Below are positions 7,970 to 17,480 of a DNA stretch of 50,750 nt, piece by piece (position 1 is the stretch's first letter; each line of letters opens with the position of its first letter). The position numbers and the translations under genes are program-made. Source of the stretch: an uncultured Selenomonadaceae bacterium (lineage in GTDB: Bacteria; Bacillota; Negativicutes; Selenomonadales; Selenomonadaceae); the NCBI GenBank assembly GCA_905234235.1, contig CAJOHN010000010.1, positions 1 to 50,750 on the forward strand. The letters are read 5' to 3'. Under the pieces are notes generated by a model, which worked only from the letters and a program-made list of their open reading frames with translations, searched no databases and was not told where the DNA came from.

Positions 7970-8803
7970 ATGAGCTACTTTTTGAGACGCACGGAAAATA
8001 ATCTTTGGCACGGGAAATTTTCAATATTCCCTAATGATTTGGTTGTTCATGCGGTATCGACGCGGCTGGGAGGTTTTAGTAAGTCGCCTTTCGACAGTTT
8101 GAACCTCGCGCTGCACGTCGGCGACGAGCCCGCTGATATTCTTGCCAATCGTAAAAAATTTATCCAATCGCTTGGCTTTAACGTCGCTGATATTGTCACG
8201 CCCAATCAAGTTCACGGCGATAGAATTGTTCGCGTTGATGAAAATTGTCGCGGTTGCGGCTGTGAAAATTATGCCGACTCGATACCCGAAACCGACGCGC
8301 TGATAACTGACACGCCCGAATTGCCGCTTATGCTCTGCTTTGCCGATTGCGTACCGATTTTTTTTGTCGACGTTGAAAACTGCGCGGTCGGTTTGGCGCA
8401 CGGCGGTTGGAAGGGCACGCTTAAAAAAATTGCCGCGAAAACTTTGCTCAAGATGGGCAACGAATTTGGAACGCGCCCGCAAGATTGTTTGATTGGAATT
8501 GCGCCTTCAATCGGAGCTTGCTGTTATCAAGTTGGCGGCGAGGTTATCGATAAATGCAAAAAAAGTTTCCCCGACAATTACGGCGAACTTTTAATCGAAC
8601 GCGACGGGAAAATTTATCTGGACTTGTGGCGGGCAAATGTGATTCAACTTTTGGAGGCGGGCGTCCCCGAAGAAAATATTGAAGTCGCCGGAAAGTGTAC
8701 TTGTTGCGAAAGTAGTTGGTACTTTTCTTATCGAGCCGCGCAGAAAAATAATCTCGATAGGACGGGGCGAATCGCGGCTTTGATAGCGTTGAAGTCTGCT
8801 TGA
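7970..8803 (+). CDS. pgeF: Peptidoglycan editing factor PgeF (YfiH/laccase-domain family)
   Basis: A 277-residue protein of the Cu-oxidase_4 family. Known members act as purine nucleoside phosphorylases/deaminases or hydrolyse non-canonical muropeptide precursors. Family motifs are [37 protein letters not shown] and AHGGWKGT, which carry the His and Cys metal ligands, and IGACCYQVG. The start is ATG 7970 with AGGAGG upstream. The -35 box of the ald promoter overlaps its 3' end. Confidence 0.93.
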   Translation: MSYFLRRTENNLWHGKFSIFPNDLVVHAVSTRLGGFSKSPFDSLNLALHVGDEPADILANRKKFIQSLGFNVADIVTPNQVHGDRIVRVDENCRGCGCENYADSIPETDALITDTPELPLMLCFADCVPIFFVDVENCAVGLAHGGWKGTLKKIAAKTLLKMGNEFGTRPQDCLIGIAPSIGACCYQVGGEVIDKCKKSFPDNYGELLIERDGKIYLDLWRANVIQLLEAGVPEENIEVAGKCTCCESSWYFSYRAAQKNNLDRTGRIAALIALKSA

Positions 8804-8828
8804 TAAAAAAATTTCGCGGGTGTATCAT
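8800..8828 (+). promoter_or_regulatory. Sigma-70 promoter for ald
   Basis: TTGATA (8800-8805), 17-bp spacer, TATCAT (8823-8828), 34 bases before the ald ATG at 8863. This supports starting ald at 8863 rather than at the upstream in-frame ATG 8800. Confidence 0.6.
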
Positions 8829-8862
8829 GTTGGCGTTAAAAATTTTTTTGGGAGGTTTTCAA

Positions 8863-9984
8863 ATGATTATCGGCGTATCGAAGGAAATTAAGAACAACGA
8901 GAATCGCGTAGGCTTGACGCCGGCGGGTGCAGATGCATTCGTCAAGGCGGGGCACAAAGTCCTTATCGAACAGAGCGCGGGAATCGGCAGCGGTTTTGCG
9001 GACGAGGATTATAAAGCTGTCGGCGCGGAGATTATCGCGGATAAGAAAAAAATTTTCGACGAGGCTCAGATGATTATCAAAGTCAAAGAACCGTTGGAGC
9101 CCGAATACGAACTTTTCCACGCGGGACAAATTCTTTTTACGTATTTACATCTCGCGCCCGAACCCGAACTTACGAAGGCTTTGCTTGATAAAAAAGTTAC
9201 GGGCATTGCTTATGAGACGGTCGTTGGTCGTGACGGCAGAAGCTTACCGTTGCTCGCGCCGATGAGTGAAATTGCCGGTCGCATGTCGATTCAACTCGGC
9301 GCACAATTCCTTGAAAGTCAATACGGCGGGAGTGGAATTTTACTCGGCGGAGTCAGCGGCGTCGCGGCGGGACAAGTCGTTATAATCGGCGGCGGTGTCG
9401 TCGGAACGAATGCGGCGAAAATTGCATTGGGAATGCGTGCGCGTGTCACGATTATTGATTTGTCGATTGAACGGCTCCGCTACCTTGATGACATTTTCGG
9501 CGGCAAAGTTTGCACCGTCATGAGCAACAGCTACAATATCGCGCAATGGACTAAGCAAGCCGATTTGTTGATTGGCGCGGTACTTGTTCCCGGCGCGAAG
9601 ACTCCGCAACTTGTCACGGAGGAAATGGTTAAAAATATGAAACGCGGCTCGGTTATCGTCGACGTTGCGATTGATCAGGGCGGCTCGATTGCCACTTGCG
9701 ATCACGTCACCACGCACAGCGACCCGACTTTTGTTAAGCATGGCGTGATTCATTATTCCGTTGCCAATATCCCCGGCGCAGTTGCGAGGACTTCGACGCT
9801 CGCGCTTACGAACGCCACTTTGCCCTACGCGCTGACAATCGCCGCTAAAGGTTGGAAGACGGCTTGTAAGGAAGACGCGGGGCTTGCTAAGGGGCTCAAC
9901 ACGATTGACGGCAACCTCACCAATAAAAATGTCGCGGAGGCTCTTGGTCGCGAGTTCGTCGACTATGCGAATTTCCTTGCGTAA
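8863..9984 (+). CDS. ald: Alanine dehydrogenase
   Basis: A 373-residue NAD-dependent L-alanine dehydrogenase (alanine to pyruvate and ammonia). The N-terminal half carries the family start [20 protein letters not shown] and the substrate-binding region HLAPEPELT. The Rossmann motif [11 protein letters not shown] is near residue 178, and IDQGG near 270 is also typical. An in-frame ATG at 8800 would add 21 residues, but ATG 8863 has GGGAGG upstream and gives the family's normal N-terminus. The last 20 bases overlap the start of the ABC permease. Confidence 0.95.
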   Translation: MIIGVSKEIKNNENRVGLTPAGADAFVKAGHKVLIEQSAGIGSGFADEDYKAVGAEIIADKKKIFDEAQMIIKVKEPLEPEYELFHAGQILFTYLHLAPEPELTKALLDKKVTGIAYETVVGRDGRSLPLLAPMSEIAGRMSIQLGAQFLESQYGGSGILLGGVSGVAAGQVVIIGGGVVGTNAAKIALGMRARVTIIDLSIERLRYLDDIFGGKVCTVMSNSYNIAQWTKQADLLIGAVLVPGAKTPQLVTEEMVKNMKRGSVIVDVAIDQGGSIATCDHVTTHSDPTFVKHGVIHYSVANIPGAVARTSTLALTNATLPYALTIAAKGWKTACKEDAGLAKGLNTIDGNLTNKNVAEALGREFVDYANFLA

Positions 9985-10987
9985 AAATTTATATCTACGC
10001 GCCGCGTTGTTGACGTTGATTCTTATCGCCGGCATGATAATCGCGGTCGGCTTCGGTTCGATTAAAATTGAGACTGCCGCCGTCATAGATGAGTTTGCAA
10101 ATTATCTGCGCGGACTCAAAACGGATTCGCCGAACGCGATGATTATTTTCGACATACGAATCCCAAGAATTTTGTTCGCGGCGATAAGTGGAGCGATTTT
10201 GTCGTTGACGGGAATGCTTATGCAGACGGTCTCACAAAATTATTTGGCGGATCCCTATATTCTTGGCGTCTCGTCGGGCGCGGGGATGGGAGCCGTCTTT
10301 TGTATTATCACGGGTGCCGCGCAGATTTTTGCTCCTTACGGCGTTTATGTCGGAGCGTTTTTCGGTGCGACATTGGCAACGGTTATCGTTGTGCGAATCG
10401 CGGGCACCAGTAACAATCCAATTAAACTTGTGCTAATCGGCATGGGAATATCGGCGTTATTTTCGGCGTTCACGATGCTTGAAATTTACGGCTCAAAAAA
10501 CGAGGCGCAAGTCCGGAGCGCGATGTTTTGGCTTATGGGGAGTTTCACGGGCATTCAATGGGCGATGGTTCCAATCACTTTTGCGGTGCTAATGATGTTG
10601 ATGATATTTATTTGGCTGTTCCGCCACGAGTTGGACTTGATACTTTTAGGGCGCGAGGAGGCGCAACATTTAGGATTATCGACGGAGCGAATGCAACAAG
10701 CGGTAGTTTTAATTTCGTCGCTGGCAATCGCAATCACAGTATCAATCGCGGGGATAATCGGCTTTATCGGCTTAGTCATTCCGCACATTGCAAGATTTAT
10801 CGGCGAGTCGCGGCACGCAGTCATGGTTTGGTTTACGAGTTTAATCGGTGCGGTCGTGATGGTTTGGGCGGACGTTATGGCGCGGTCAATGTTCAGCCCC
10901 GAAGAAGTCCCGATTGGAATTTTGACGGCGTGTCTTGGTGCGCCCGTGTTCATGCAGATTATCAATCGACAGTACAAGGATTCTTGA
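9965..10987 (+). CDS. FecCD/BtuC-type ABC transporter permease
   Basis: A 340-residue polytopic permease of the FecCD family, with about 8-10 hydrophobic segments. Typical motifs are [19 protein letters not shown], near residue 60, and the SSGAGMGA segment. The loop [18 protein letters not shown] contacts the ATPase. The family imports iron-siderophores, haem or cobalamin. ATG 9965 overlaps the ald stop by 20 bp, suggesting coupling to ald. A longer frame from 9884 would run through ald and add a non-family N-terminus. The ATPase gene starts immediately after the stop. Confidence 0.9.
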   Translation: MRISLRKNLYLRAALLTLILIAGMIIAVGFGSIKIETAAVIDEFANYLRGLKTDSPNAMIIFDIRIPRILFAAISGAILSLTGMLMQTVSQNYLADPYILGVSSGAGMGAVFCIITGAAQIFAPYGVYVGAFFGATLATVIVVRIAGTSNNPIKLVLIGMGISALFSAFTMLEIYGSKNEAQVRSAMFWLMGSFTGIQWAMVPITFAVLMMLMIFIWLFRHELDLILLGREEAQHLGLSTERMQQAVVLISSLAIAITVSIAGIIGFIGLVIPHIARFIGESRHAVMVWFTSLIGAVVMVWADVMARSMFSPEEVPIGILTACLGAPVFMQIINRQYKDS

Positions 10988-11737
10988 ATGAATATTATCG
11001 AAGTCAAAAGTTTGAGCTACGCGATTAACGGCAAGAAAATTTTGGATAATGTCAACGCCGTCTTTGCTGAAGGAAAAATTACGGCGATAATCGGCGCGAA
11101 CGGCTCTGGCAAATCAACGCTGATGTCATTTCTCAGCAAGACGCGGCGCAGTGCTAATGCTGTTTACTTTCGCGGGCAGGACGTTGATAAAATTTCTGCG
11201 GAGCATTACGCGCTTCAAGTGTCGGTTTTGCCGCAACGTCAGAAAATGGTTGCCGACTTCCGCGTTGAAGACGTTGTACTTATGGGACGCTTCCCTTATA
11301 AAAAAAAATTCCGCGACTACACCGCAGAGGATAGAAAAATTTCTCGTCGGGCGATGGAGAGCGTCGGGATTATCGATATGGCAAAGCGCAAGTTAAGTCA
11401 GATGTCGGGCGGCGAAATTCAACGCGTACTGATTGCAAAGGCGTTAGCGCAGGAGCCCGAATTAATTTTAATGGACGAGCCGACGAATCATTTGGACGTT
11501 AAATACAAGCTCGCGCTGATGAAAACGTTGCGGGCGTACGGCAAAACGGTTATAATCGTCCTGCACGACTTATCGTTGGCGATTCAATATTGCGACGCGG
11601 TAGTTGTAATGGTTGCGGGCAAAGTGTTGACGCAAGGCAAGACGGCGGAGATTATGCAACCCGCTCTGTTAGAAAAGATATTCGGCGTTCCGTTCGTGAA
11701 ATTCGAGCGCGACGGGCGCACATATATAAATTATTGA
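10988..11737 (+). CDS. FecE/BtuD-type ABC transporter ATPase
   Basis: A 249-residue ATPase that powers the importer with the permease before it and the binding protein after it. Walker A is GANGSGKST (about 36-44), the Q-loop lies in VLPQRQKM, the signature is SGGEIQR, Walker B is LILMDEP, and the switch His is in VLHDLSLA. The overall pattern matches FecE/FhuC/BtuD. The start codon directly follows the permease stop. Confidence 0.93.
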   Translation: MNIIEVKSLSYAINGKKILDNVNAVFAEGKITAIIGANGSGKSTLMSFLSKTRRSANAVYFRGQDVDKISAEHYALQVSVLPQRQKMVADFRVEDVVLMGRFPYKKKFRDYTAEDRKISRRAMESVGIIDMAKRKLSQMSGGEIQRVLIAKALAQEPELILMDEPTNHLDVKYKLALMKTLRAYGKTVIIVLHDLSLAIQYCDAVVVMVAGKVLTQGKTAEIMQPALLEKIFGVPFVKFERDGRTYINY

Positions 11738-11779
11738 AATGTACGAGCAGGCAAATTCAAAAATTGGAGGCAGTTGTTT

Positions 11780-12781
11780 ATGAGGAAAAAGTTTTTAAAG
11801 AAAGGCATCGTGATAGGGCTGTCGGCATTAGCTCTTACATTCGGGCTGACGGGTTGCGGAGAAAATCCTACGCCTCAACCTGCGGCAACGTCGGAAGTTT
11901 CATGGACGGAAATGCTCGACGGGCAGGAAGTCACCGCTAAAGTCGACAAGGCACCTGCGCGGGCAATTTCAATGTCGCAAGCCACAACGGAAATGATGTT
12001 GGCACTCGGCTTGGAAGGCAAAATGGTCGGCACGGCAATGAAGGAAGAAGAAATTTATCCGCCGTTGCAACAAGCCTACGACAAAGTCAAAGTGCTCGCG
12101 GAGAAATGGCCTTCCTACGAAACGTTTATGGCTGAGAATCCCGACTTCGCGACGGGTTGGGAAGTTCCATTTACAAAGCGCGGCATTCCCGCCGAAAGAA
12201 TCACTTCGCAAGGCGTCCCGATTTTTATTCCGTCATCAATGCAGAAGCTCGACGCAGATTTGGATACGGTCTTCGAGGATATGATTAAATACGGCGAGAT
12301 TTTCGGCGTCACGGAGGAAGCAAAAACTTGGGTCGACGCGCAGAAAAAAATTTTAAGCAACGTCCAGAGTAAGATTAAAGACTTGCCGCATAAAAAAATT
12401 TTCGTCTACGATTCAAGCGACGGGCAACCGTTTACGGCGTTCAAAGGCTACACCACGAATATTCTTAAGCTCATCGGCGCGGATAACGTCATGGAAAATG
12501 CCGGCGTCGATAAAACTTGGGCGGCGACGAGTTGGGAAAGCGTCGTGGCGGCTGACCCCGAATACATAATCATCGCCGATTACAGCAACGGTGTCCGCAA
12601 CGACGAAGATTTTCAAGAGAAAGTCGCGACGATTAAAGATAACCCGCAACTCGAAAACGTGACTGCCGTCCGCGAAAATCATTTTATCAAAGTCAAACTC
12701 TCTGAAATTACGCCGGGCGTTCGCACTGTCGAATCACTTCAACGCCTCGCCGAAGAAATTCACGGCGTCAAAATCGATTAA
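11780..12781 (+). CDS. Substrate-binding lipoprotein of the FecB/BtuF family
   Basis: A 333-residue periplasmic-binding lipoprotein. The lipobox LTGC (about 24-27) follows a lipoprotein signal peptide. The mature part has the class III pattern: ARAISMSQATTEMMLALGLEGKMVGTA near the start, then the second lobe with PHKKIFVYD and PEYIIIADYS. The ligand is unknown: ferric siderophore, haem or a corrinoid all fit. ATG 11780 is 9 bases after GGAGG; an in-frame TTG at 11774 lies too close to it. The 3' end overlaps the convergent PflX-like gene by 14 bp. Confidence 0.88.
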   Translation: MRKKFLKKGIVIGLSALALTFGLTGCGENPTPQPAATSEVSWTEMLDGQEVTAKVDKAPARAISMSQATTEMMLALGLEGKMVGTAMKEEEIYPPLQQAYDKVKVLAEKWPSYETFMAENPDFATGWEVPFTKRGIPAERITSQGVPIFIPSSMQKLDADLDTVFEDMIKYGEIFGVTEEAKTWVDAQKKILSNVQSKIKDLPHKKIFVYDSSDGQPFTAFKGYTTNILKLIGADNVMENAGVDKTWAATSWESVVAADPEYIIIADYSNGVRNDEDFQEKVATIKDNPQLENVTAVRENHFIKVKLSEITPGVRTVESLQRLAEEIHGVKID

Positions 12782-13655
12782 CATTGTCCAGATTAAAATT
12801 CGGAATAAAATTTTTGTCGGCGGTCTTGCCAACTTGAATGAAACAATTCTTAATGCCGGTATTAACCGCGTGCTCGACGACAGATTGATATTCAAAAGTC
12901 GTCAAGGCGCGGCTTATTTTTTTGAATTCATCTGCGCGGAAAATCGGCGTGTACTGATTCATGAGGCTGATAAAAATTTCGTCGCCAAAAGTTTCGTAAA
13001 GCCAATCGATAATTTTAATCGCGTCGTGTCTGTGATTCGGCAAAATTAAATGACGAACGATAACCCCGCGCGTCATTTTATTTCCGTCAAATTTTGGCGT
13101 GCCAACCAGTTCAAACATTTTCTTAATCGCGGCAGTCGCAACGGCAAAATAATTCGGCGCGTTGGAAAAAATTTTAGCGGGCTCATCGTCAAAATATTTC
13201 AAGTCTGGCAAGAAAATATCTACACGCCCGCGCAGATTCTCCAACGTCTCCAAATTCTCGTAAGCATTCGAGTTCCAAACTATCGGCAACATTAAGCCGC
13301 GTTCCTTAGCAATATCAATCGCCGCGCAGATTTTATCGGAGTAATGCGTCGGCGTCACGAGTTCAACGTTAGCCGCGCCGCGATTCTGTTGCTCAATAAA
13401 AATCTCCGCCAATCGTTCAATCGAAACCTCCGCGCCAAAACCACCGTGACTGATTGAAAAATTTTGGCAGTAAACACAACGCAAATTGCAATGCGAAAAA
13501 AATATTGTGCCCGCGCCGTTCGCTCCGATTAAACACGGCTCCTCCCATTTATGCAAACTAACCAACGCAACTCTCAAATTTTCTCCCGCGCCACAAAATC
13601 CTAATCGATTCACGCGATCAACTCGACATCTGCGCGGACACATCTCACACAACAT
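12768..13655 (-). CDS. PflX-like radical SAM protein
   Basis: A 295-residue protein similar to the PflX/COG1313 group, related to pyruvate formate-lyase activating enzymes but of unknown substrate. An N-terminal cysteine-rich knot (CEMCPRRC, then GFCGA) precedes the radical SAM motif at Cys56, Cys60 and Cys63 (CNLRCVYC). WEEPCLIG and GTIFF before the motif are family hallmarks. I place the start at 13655, where ATG follows GGAGGGTGATGAT on the minus strand; an upstream in-frame start at 13718 adds residues without family similarity. No glycyl radical enzyme is adjacent. Confidence 0.85.
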   Translation of the reverse strand: MLCEMCPRRCRVDRVNRLGFCGAGENLRVALVSLHKWEEPCLIGANGAGTIFFSHCNLRCVYCQNFSISHGGFGAEVSIERLAEIFIEQQNRGAANVELVTPTHYSDKICAAIDIAKERGLMLPIVWNSNAYENLETLENLRGRVDIFLPDLKYFDDEPAKIFSNAPNYFAVATAAIKKMFELVGTPKFDGNKMTRGVIVRHLILPNHRHDAIKIIDWLYETFGDEIFISLMNQYTPIFRADEFKKISRALTTFEYQSVVEHAVNTGIKNCFIQVGKTADKNFIPNFNLDNVNRF

Positions 13656-13751
13656 ATCATCACCCTCCGCAAATATTTTATCACAACGGCAGGAAATTCG
13701 CGGCGGCGCAAGAATCAATCAGCAGAAAAAATTTTGGACAAGGTGATTCTC

Positions 13752-14432
13752 TTGAAAGACAAAATCGCGAGTGTCTTGCGTAAGATACGGAACATCATTA
13801 TCGGGCTGATTGTGCTGACAGTTTTAATCGTCGGCGCGTTCGTGGCGGCTGTTAAATTCGATGTCCTAAGCACGGAAGATGTCGCCATGCTAAACGAGGA
13901 ACTCGGCTTATATCGGTTGCCTTTCGTCGGTAATGGCAGATATTTCGAGGTGCCCGAAGGTATCGAATGGCCTCCGCCGCCCGAACCCGAACCGGAGCCT
14001 GAACCTGAACCGGAGCCCGAACCTGAGCCTGAAGAAAAAGCTGAACCCGAACCCGTCGAAAAACCTAAGCCTAAAAAAGAAGAAAAGCCCCGTGAAGTTA
14101 AAGTTGATAGGAAAGCTATCGACGAACAACGCGCCCAACGTGAGGCTGAAGAGAAAAAACGCGTCGCACGGTTGGCGAGAATTTACGAGAGCATGAAGCC
14201 CGAAGCCGCCGCTAATGCCTTAATCAACGTCGATTGGGATACGACAGTTTTAATCTTCCAGCGCATGAGCGAGGAATCCGTTGCAAATATCTTGGCGAAG
14301 ATGGAGCCAGAAGCCGCCGCGCAGTTGACGGAAATGCTTTACGCGGGCAATCAACGCCGATTAACAACACCCGCCGACACTTTGCGCAATGAACCTATCA
14401 CTCCGCCCGAACAAATTTTATCAACAGAATAA
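13752..14432 (+). CDS. MotE/MgtE_N-like membrane protein with Pro-Glu repeat
   Basis: About 226 residues. A transmembrane helix (about 14-36) is followed by a Pro-Glu repeat (about ten PE units), a charged coiled-coil segment, and a C-terminal MgtE_N-like helical domain (ARLARIYESMKPEAAANAL, then MSEESVANILAKMEPEAAAQL). This layout matches MotE, the flagellar protein that chaperones MotC/stator parts in Firmicutes; no flagellar gene is visible here, so function is uncertain. TTG 13752, preceded by AAGGTG, resembles the surE start. TTG 13734 and GTG 13743 in the same frame are alternatives. Confidence 0.72.
   Translation: MKDKIASVLRKIRNIIIGLIVLTVLIVGAFVAAVKFDVLSTEDVAMLNEELGLYRLPFVGNGRYFEVPEGIEWPPPPEPEPEPEPEPEPEPEPEEKAEPEPVEKPKPKKEEKPREVKVDRKAIDEQRAQREAEEKKRVARLARIYESMKPEAAANALINVDWDTTVLIFQRMSEESVANILAKMEPEAAAQLTEMLYAGNQRRLTTPADTLRNEPITPPEQILSTE
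13979..14034 (+). repeat. Hexanucleotide-type Pro-Glu coding repeat
   Basis: Degenerate tandem CC(C/G)GA(A/G) units encode about ten consecutive Pro-Glu pairs in the MotE-like protein. This is probably a rigid spacer across the periplasm or cell wall, and it could vary in length. Confidence 0.7.
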
Positions 14433-14451
14433 ATTGACAGAGGCGATTGAA

Positions 14452-14946
14452 TTGCTGATTCGTATCGCGGGGATTGTTCCGGAAAGTTACGTCGACGGCG
14501 ACGGCATTCGCTACGCAATTTTTATGCAAGGTTGTCTTCGTAACTGCGCGGGCTGTCATAATCCCGAAACTCATAACCTTAACGGCGGGCGGCTCGTCGA
14601 CACTCAAGAAATTATCTCCGCCATAAAAAAAAATCCCCTGCTTAACGGAATTACTCTCACGGGCGGCGAACCTCTCCTCCAACTCGACGCCGCCAACGAA
14701 CTCGCTATTACCGCTAAAGCTTTGGGATTAAATGTTTGGTGCTACACGGGCTTTACTCTCGAAAATATTCCCAGCGACGCCCAAAAATTTCTTGATAATG
14801 TCGACGTGCTTATTGACGGGGAATTTATTGAAAGCCAACGCGATTTGGATTTGCAATTTCGCGGCTCGGCTAATCAGCGCATCATCGACTTAAATAAAAC
14901 TCGCGCACAAAATAAAATCGTGCTTTGGTCTGAATTTGGAGGTTGA
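14452..14946 (+). CDS. nrdG: Anaerobic ribonucleotide reductase activase-like radical SAM protein
   Basis: About 164 residues, NrdG/PflA-like. The radical SAM motif is Cys28, Cys32 and Cys35 (CLRNCAGCHNP), with the family segments VDGDGIRYAIFMQG before it and TLTGGEPLLQ, WCYTGFTLE and LIDGEF after it. NrdG installs the glycyl radical on the anaerobic ribonucleotide reductase NrdD, which is not in this window. I choose TTG 14452 (AGAGG eight bases upstream), since family members start just before RIAGI. The longer frame from ATG 14389 overlaps the preceding gene. Confidence 0.85.
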   Translation: MLIRIAGIVPESYVDGDGIRYAIFMQGCLRNCAGCHNPETHNLNGGRLVDTQEIISAIKKNPLLNGITLTGGEPLLQLDAANELAITAKALGLNVWCYTGFTLENIPSDAQKFLDNVDVLIDGEFIESQRDLDLQFRGSANQRIIDLNKTRAQNKIVLWSEFGG

Positions 14947-14949
14947 TTT

Positions 14950-15240
14950 ATGGATAATGATTTTGCCGAAACTTCCATAAGCGACGCCTTCACCGGTTTA
15001 TTTGAAATGCCGCCTATGGATGTCGCTATCGGTCTTATCGGAATTTTAGTTTTTGGTATCATGCTCGGCGCACTTATTTATCTGCCCGTCGCTGAAAAAA
15101 ATTCTAAGCTCTCACTCGAACGACTCAGCGGCGAAATTATTTGGCGTTACAAACCCGATTGGATTATTTTCGTCGTCGGCTGTGTTGTCTTCTTATGTGT
15201 TAGCTTTCTAATGGTCAGCGGCTTGCTGAGAGTTATCTAA
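14950..15240 (+). CDS. Small membrane protein, two transmembrane helices
   Basis: A 96-residue protein that I do not recognise. It has two hydrophobic segments (about 24-46 and 72-95) and a short charged loop between them. ATG 14950 has GGAGG six bases upstream of its start region and lies 3 bp after the nrdG stop, so it is the last gene of that short operon. A bidirectional terminator follows. Confidence 0.7.
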   Translation: MDNDFAETSISDAFTGLFEMPPMDVAIGLIGILVFGIMLGALIYLPVAEKNSKLSLERLSGEIIWRYKPDWIIFVVGCVVFLCVSFLMVSGLLRVI

Positions 15241-15248
15241 AAAAAAAT

Positions 15249-15276
15249 TGGCGCGATTCACACCGCGTCATTTTTT
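15249..15276. terminator. Bidirectional intrinsic terminator
   Basis: A 7-bp stem (TGGCGCG with CGCGTCA, one G-T pair) around an eight-base loop has Ts downstream on the plus strand (15271-15276) and on the minus strand (A-run 15239-15247). It separates the two convergent genes and overlaps the stop codon of the minus-strand one. Confidence 0.75.
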
Positions 15277-16332
15277 ATTTGTCGCTTGATTGAGCCACTC
15301 CTTAAGATAATCGCCGATAGCTTTTACAACTTGCGACTCGCGAATTGTCCTTGCTATGTTGACGCATTTAACGCCGCCTTTGAACACGTATTTACCAATC
15401 AGCTCGCCGACTTTATCCGCTATCATCCGCGCTATCACGAATAAAATTATCGAAACTTTTATCCCTAAAATCGTCAGCGCAATTCCGCCGAATAACGGCA
15501 GTAAAAATATCATCGCCAACTTTATCAGCAAAAACGAAAACGCTACGCTGAACGCCGCCCGCGATAATCTTATGAACAACGGAGCTTTACGCCGAATTAA
15601 TTTCCGTGTGTCGTCGAAGGCTAATCGCGGATGCCGTATCGCTTTGACTAAAAAATTTCCGGTTCGTTTCGCGTAGAATGTAAAAAATTCCCCGACCTTC
15701 TGTATCAGTTTGTTTATGTCGGTTGGAATGCTCGTTACTGTTGCTATTAACATTTGCGGGCTGAAATCAGTTACGAAGCCGCGCATTGAACGGAATGCCT
15801 CGCCGAAAATAGCCGGTGGTTTGCTCATGTTCGCGACGGCGTCGGGTATCGGCAATGCCGGAATAAACGCCATTAACACATACAAAACTATCGCCAAGAC
15901 GCGCCCCAAAATCATTCCGAGAAAATATTTTATTACGGCTTTTGGGTTTCGTCTGAAGGCGGCGGGGAAACTTCTTATCCTGCGCGGGACTTTGCGTTTG
16001 ACTTTATCGATTTTTTTCTCGTGCTTTTTAGCCTCAGCCTCTTCGCGAGCAAGTTCCTCCTCGTTTTCAATTTCCAACGTTCGCGACAATCGAATCATTT
16101 TCTGGAAGGCGTCGGCGATATTTTTTTCTTGTTCCTTCTCGCGCTGTTCGACTTCTTGGTCAAAGGAGCGTGTCACGTGAATCATTTTCTCGAAGGCGTT
16201 TTTCAAGTCATTTGAGCGCGTCGCTTGCATCATGCGTTGTAATGCCCGTTCCAAGTCCGATTGTTTAGTTGTCTTCATCATCTTCTGAAGATTTTTTTGT
16301 AAGTCGCAAGGTTTTTTATCCTTATCGTCCAA
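15268..16332 (-). CDS. Repeat-containing coiled-coil membrane protein, unknown function
   Basis: A 354-residue protein without a family I recognise. The N-terminus has four imperfect copies of a ~17-residue unit of the form L-x-x-A-[FL]-x-[KR]-M-[MI]-x-x-[TS]-[RK]-x (around residues 11-85), followed by a charged coiled coil. Hydrophobic segments follow at about 140-160 and 255-305, so the C-terminal part is membrane-embedded. The start is TTG 16332 after GGAGGCGAGGCGA on the minus strand. It lies 15 bp downstream of mqnC and is probably co-transcribed with it. Confidence 0.65.
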   Translation of the reverse strand: MDDKDKKPCDLQKNLQKMMKTTKQSDLERALQRMMQATRSNDLKNAFEKMIHVTRSFDQEVEQREKEQEKNIADAFQKMIRLSRTLEIENEEELAREEAEAKKHEKKIDKVKRKVPRRIRSFPAAFRRNPKAVIKYFLGMILGRVLAIVLYVLMAFIPALPIPDAVANMSKPPAIFGEAFRSMRGFVTDFSPQMLIATVTSIPTDINKLIQKVGEFFTFYAKRTGNFLVKAIRHPRLAFDDTRKLIRRKAPLFIRLSRAAFSVAFSFLLIKLAMIFLLPLFGGIALTILGIKVSIILFVIARMIADKVGELIGKYVFKGGVKCVNIARTIRESQVVKAIGDYLKEWLNQATNKK

Positions 16333-16347
16333 TCGCCTCGCCTCCGC

Positions 16348-17367
16348 TCAGAAAATTTTCAACACCTCGTACTTAGTATTTCGTTGCGCGGGGATTTTTC
16401 CTGCCGAACGGATTAAGTCTATCATTTTTTGCTTAGACATTTCAAACGCCGTGCCCGCCGCCCTTACGACGTTTTCCTCCAACATTATCGAACCTAAATC
16501 GTCCGCGCCGAATGTTTGTGTTAATTGCCCGATTCGTTCGCCCTGCGTCACCCACGAGCCTTGAATATGTTCGACGTTATCCATAAAAATTCTCGTCATC
16601 GCCAACGTCCGCATATAATCATGCGCGGAAACTTTATCGCCGCCCAGAATTTTACTCGGCTGATAAGTCCAAGTGATAAACGCGCGGAAGCCGCCGGTTT
16701 CATCTTGGAGGTTACGAATTTTTTGCATATGTTCGAGGCGTTGGGATAAAGTTTCGCCAAAGCCGATAACCATCGTCGCGGTAGACTTCATGCCGATTGA
16801 GTGCGCGAGTTTCATAACGTTCAGCCAATCGTCGGTCATGATTTTATGCGGGCTGATTTTTTTTCTGATGTAGTCAACCAAAATCTCCGCGCCGCCGCCG
16901 GGTAAGCTGTCGAGCCCCGCCGCTTGAAGTCGTTTTAAAGTTTCAAGAATGGATAAGCCCGCGCAGTTTGCGAAGTATTGAATTTCTGTCGCCGTGAACG
17001 AGTGGATTGTTATGTCGAAATTTTTTTTGATAAGGCGGAGCATGTCCTCGTAATAACTGAGCGGCAAATCGGGATGAAGTCCGCCTTGAATCATGACTTG
17101 AGTACCGCCCGCGTCGACAGTCTCGCGGACTTTCTGCAGAATTTCTTCGTGCGTCAATAAATATGCGCCGCTTTGATTTTTCCGTCGCCAAAACGCGCAG
17201 AATTTGCATTCATTCTTACAGACGTTGGTATAATTTATGTTACGGTCGATGATGAAAGTCGTTTGATCGCCGAATTTGTTTTTACGAATGTTATCAGCCG
17301 CCTTGCTGAGTTCCAATAAATCTTCAGTCTCGAAAAGTTTCAAAGCCGCGTCACCAGTTAATCTCAA
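16348..17367 (-). CDS. mqnC: Cyclic dehypoxanthine futalosine synthase MqnC
   Basis: A 339-residue radical SAM enzyme of the futalosine menaquinone pathway. The signature DRNINYTNVC leads into Cys50, Cys54 and Cys57 (CKNECKFC). QGGLHPDLPLSYYEDML, SLPGGGAEIL and GFGETLSQRLEHM are family-typical. MqnC cyclises dehypoxanthine futalosine. I choose TTG 17367, which has GAGG eight bases upstream on the minus strand; GTG 17382 would add five residues but lacks a ribosome-binding site. No other mqn gene is visible. Confidence 0.93.
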   Translation of the reverse strand: MRLTGDAALKLFETEDLLELSKAADNIRKNKFGDQTTFIIDRNINYTNVCKNECKFCAFWRRKNQSGAYLLTHEEILQKVRETVDAGGTQVMIQGGLHPDLPLSYYEDMLRLIKKNFDITIHSFTATEIQYFANCAGLSILETLKRLQAAGLDSLPGGGAEILVDYIRKKISPHKIMTDDWLNVMKLAHSIGMKSTATMVIGFGETLSQRLEHMQKIRNLQDETGGFRAFITWTYQPSKILGGDKVSAHDYMRTLAMTRIFMDNVEHIQGSWVTQGERIGQLTQTFGADDLGSIMLEENVVRAAGTAFEMSKQKMIDLIRSAGKIPAQRNTKYEVLKIF

Positions 17368-17420
17368 ATGGATTCGCCTCACTAAAAAGATTGGAATAAT
17401 TTTAACACAGCCGCCGTGAA

Positions 17421-17455
17421 TAAAAAATACCTTCGCAAAACGAATTTGGAAGGTA
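17421..17455 (-). terminator. Intrinsic terminator of the TPR pseudogene
   Basis: On the minus strand, arms TACCTTC (17428-17434) and GAAGGTA (17449-17455) are followed by a T-rich run (A-rich on plus, 17421-17427). The rest of the 17383-17480 gap shows no gene. Confidence 0.7.
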
Positions 17456-17480
17456 CTGGTTTTAAATGTTTATTGCGAGT

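Noticed and set aside
8800-8862. A longer alanine dehydrogenase start at ATG 8800.
   Set aside because: It would cover the promoter at 8800-8828 and add residues not typical of the family; ATG 8863 has a good ribosome-binding site.
9340-10086. A 248-codon minus-strand frame across ald and the permease start.
   Set aside because: It is antisense to alanine dehydrogenase, Arg/Asn-rich and unlike any family; a shadow frame.
11738-11779. A riboswitch before the binding-protein gene of the importer.
   Set aside because: The gap is only 42 bp and shows no folded element; it holds just a ribosome-binding site.
13979-14034. The Pro-Glu coding repeat as a possible CRISPR or mobile repeat.
   Set aside because: The units are six-base codon pairs within one protein, without spacers.
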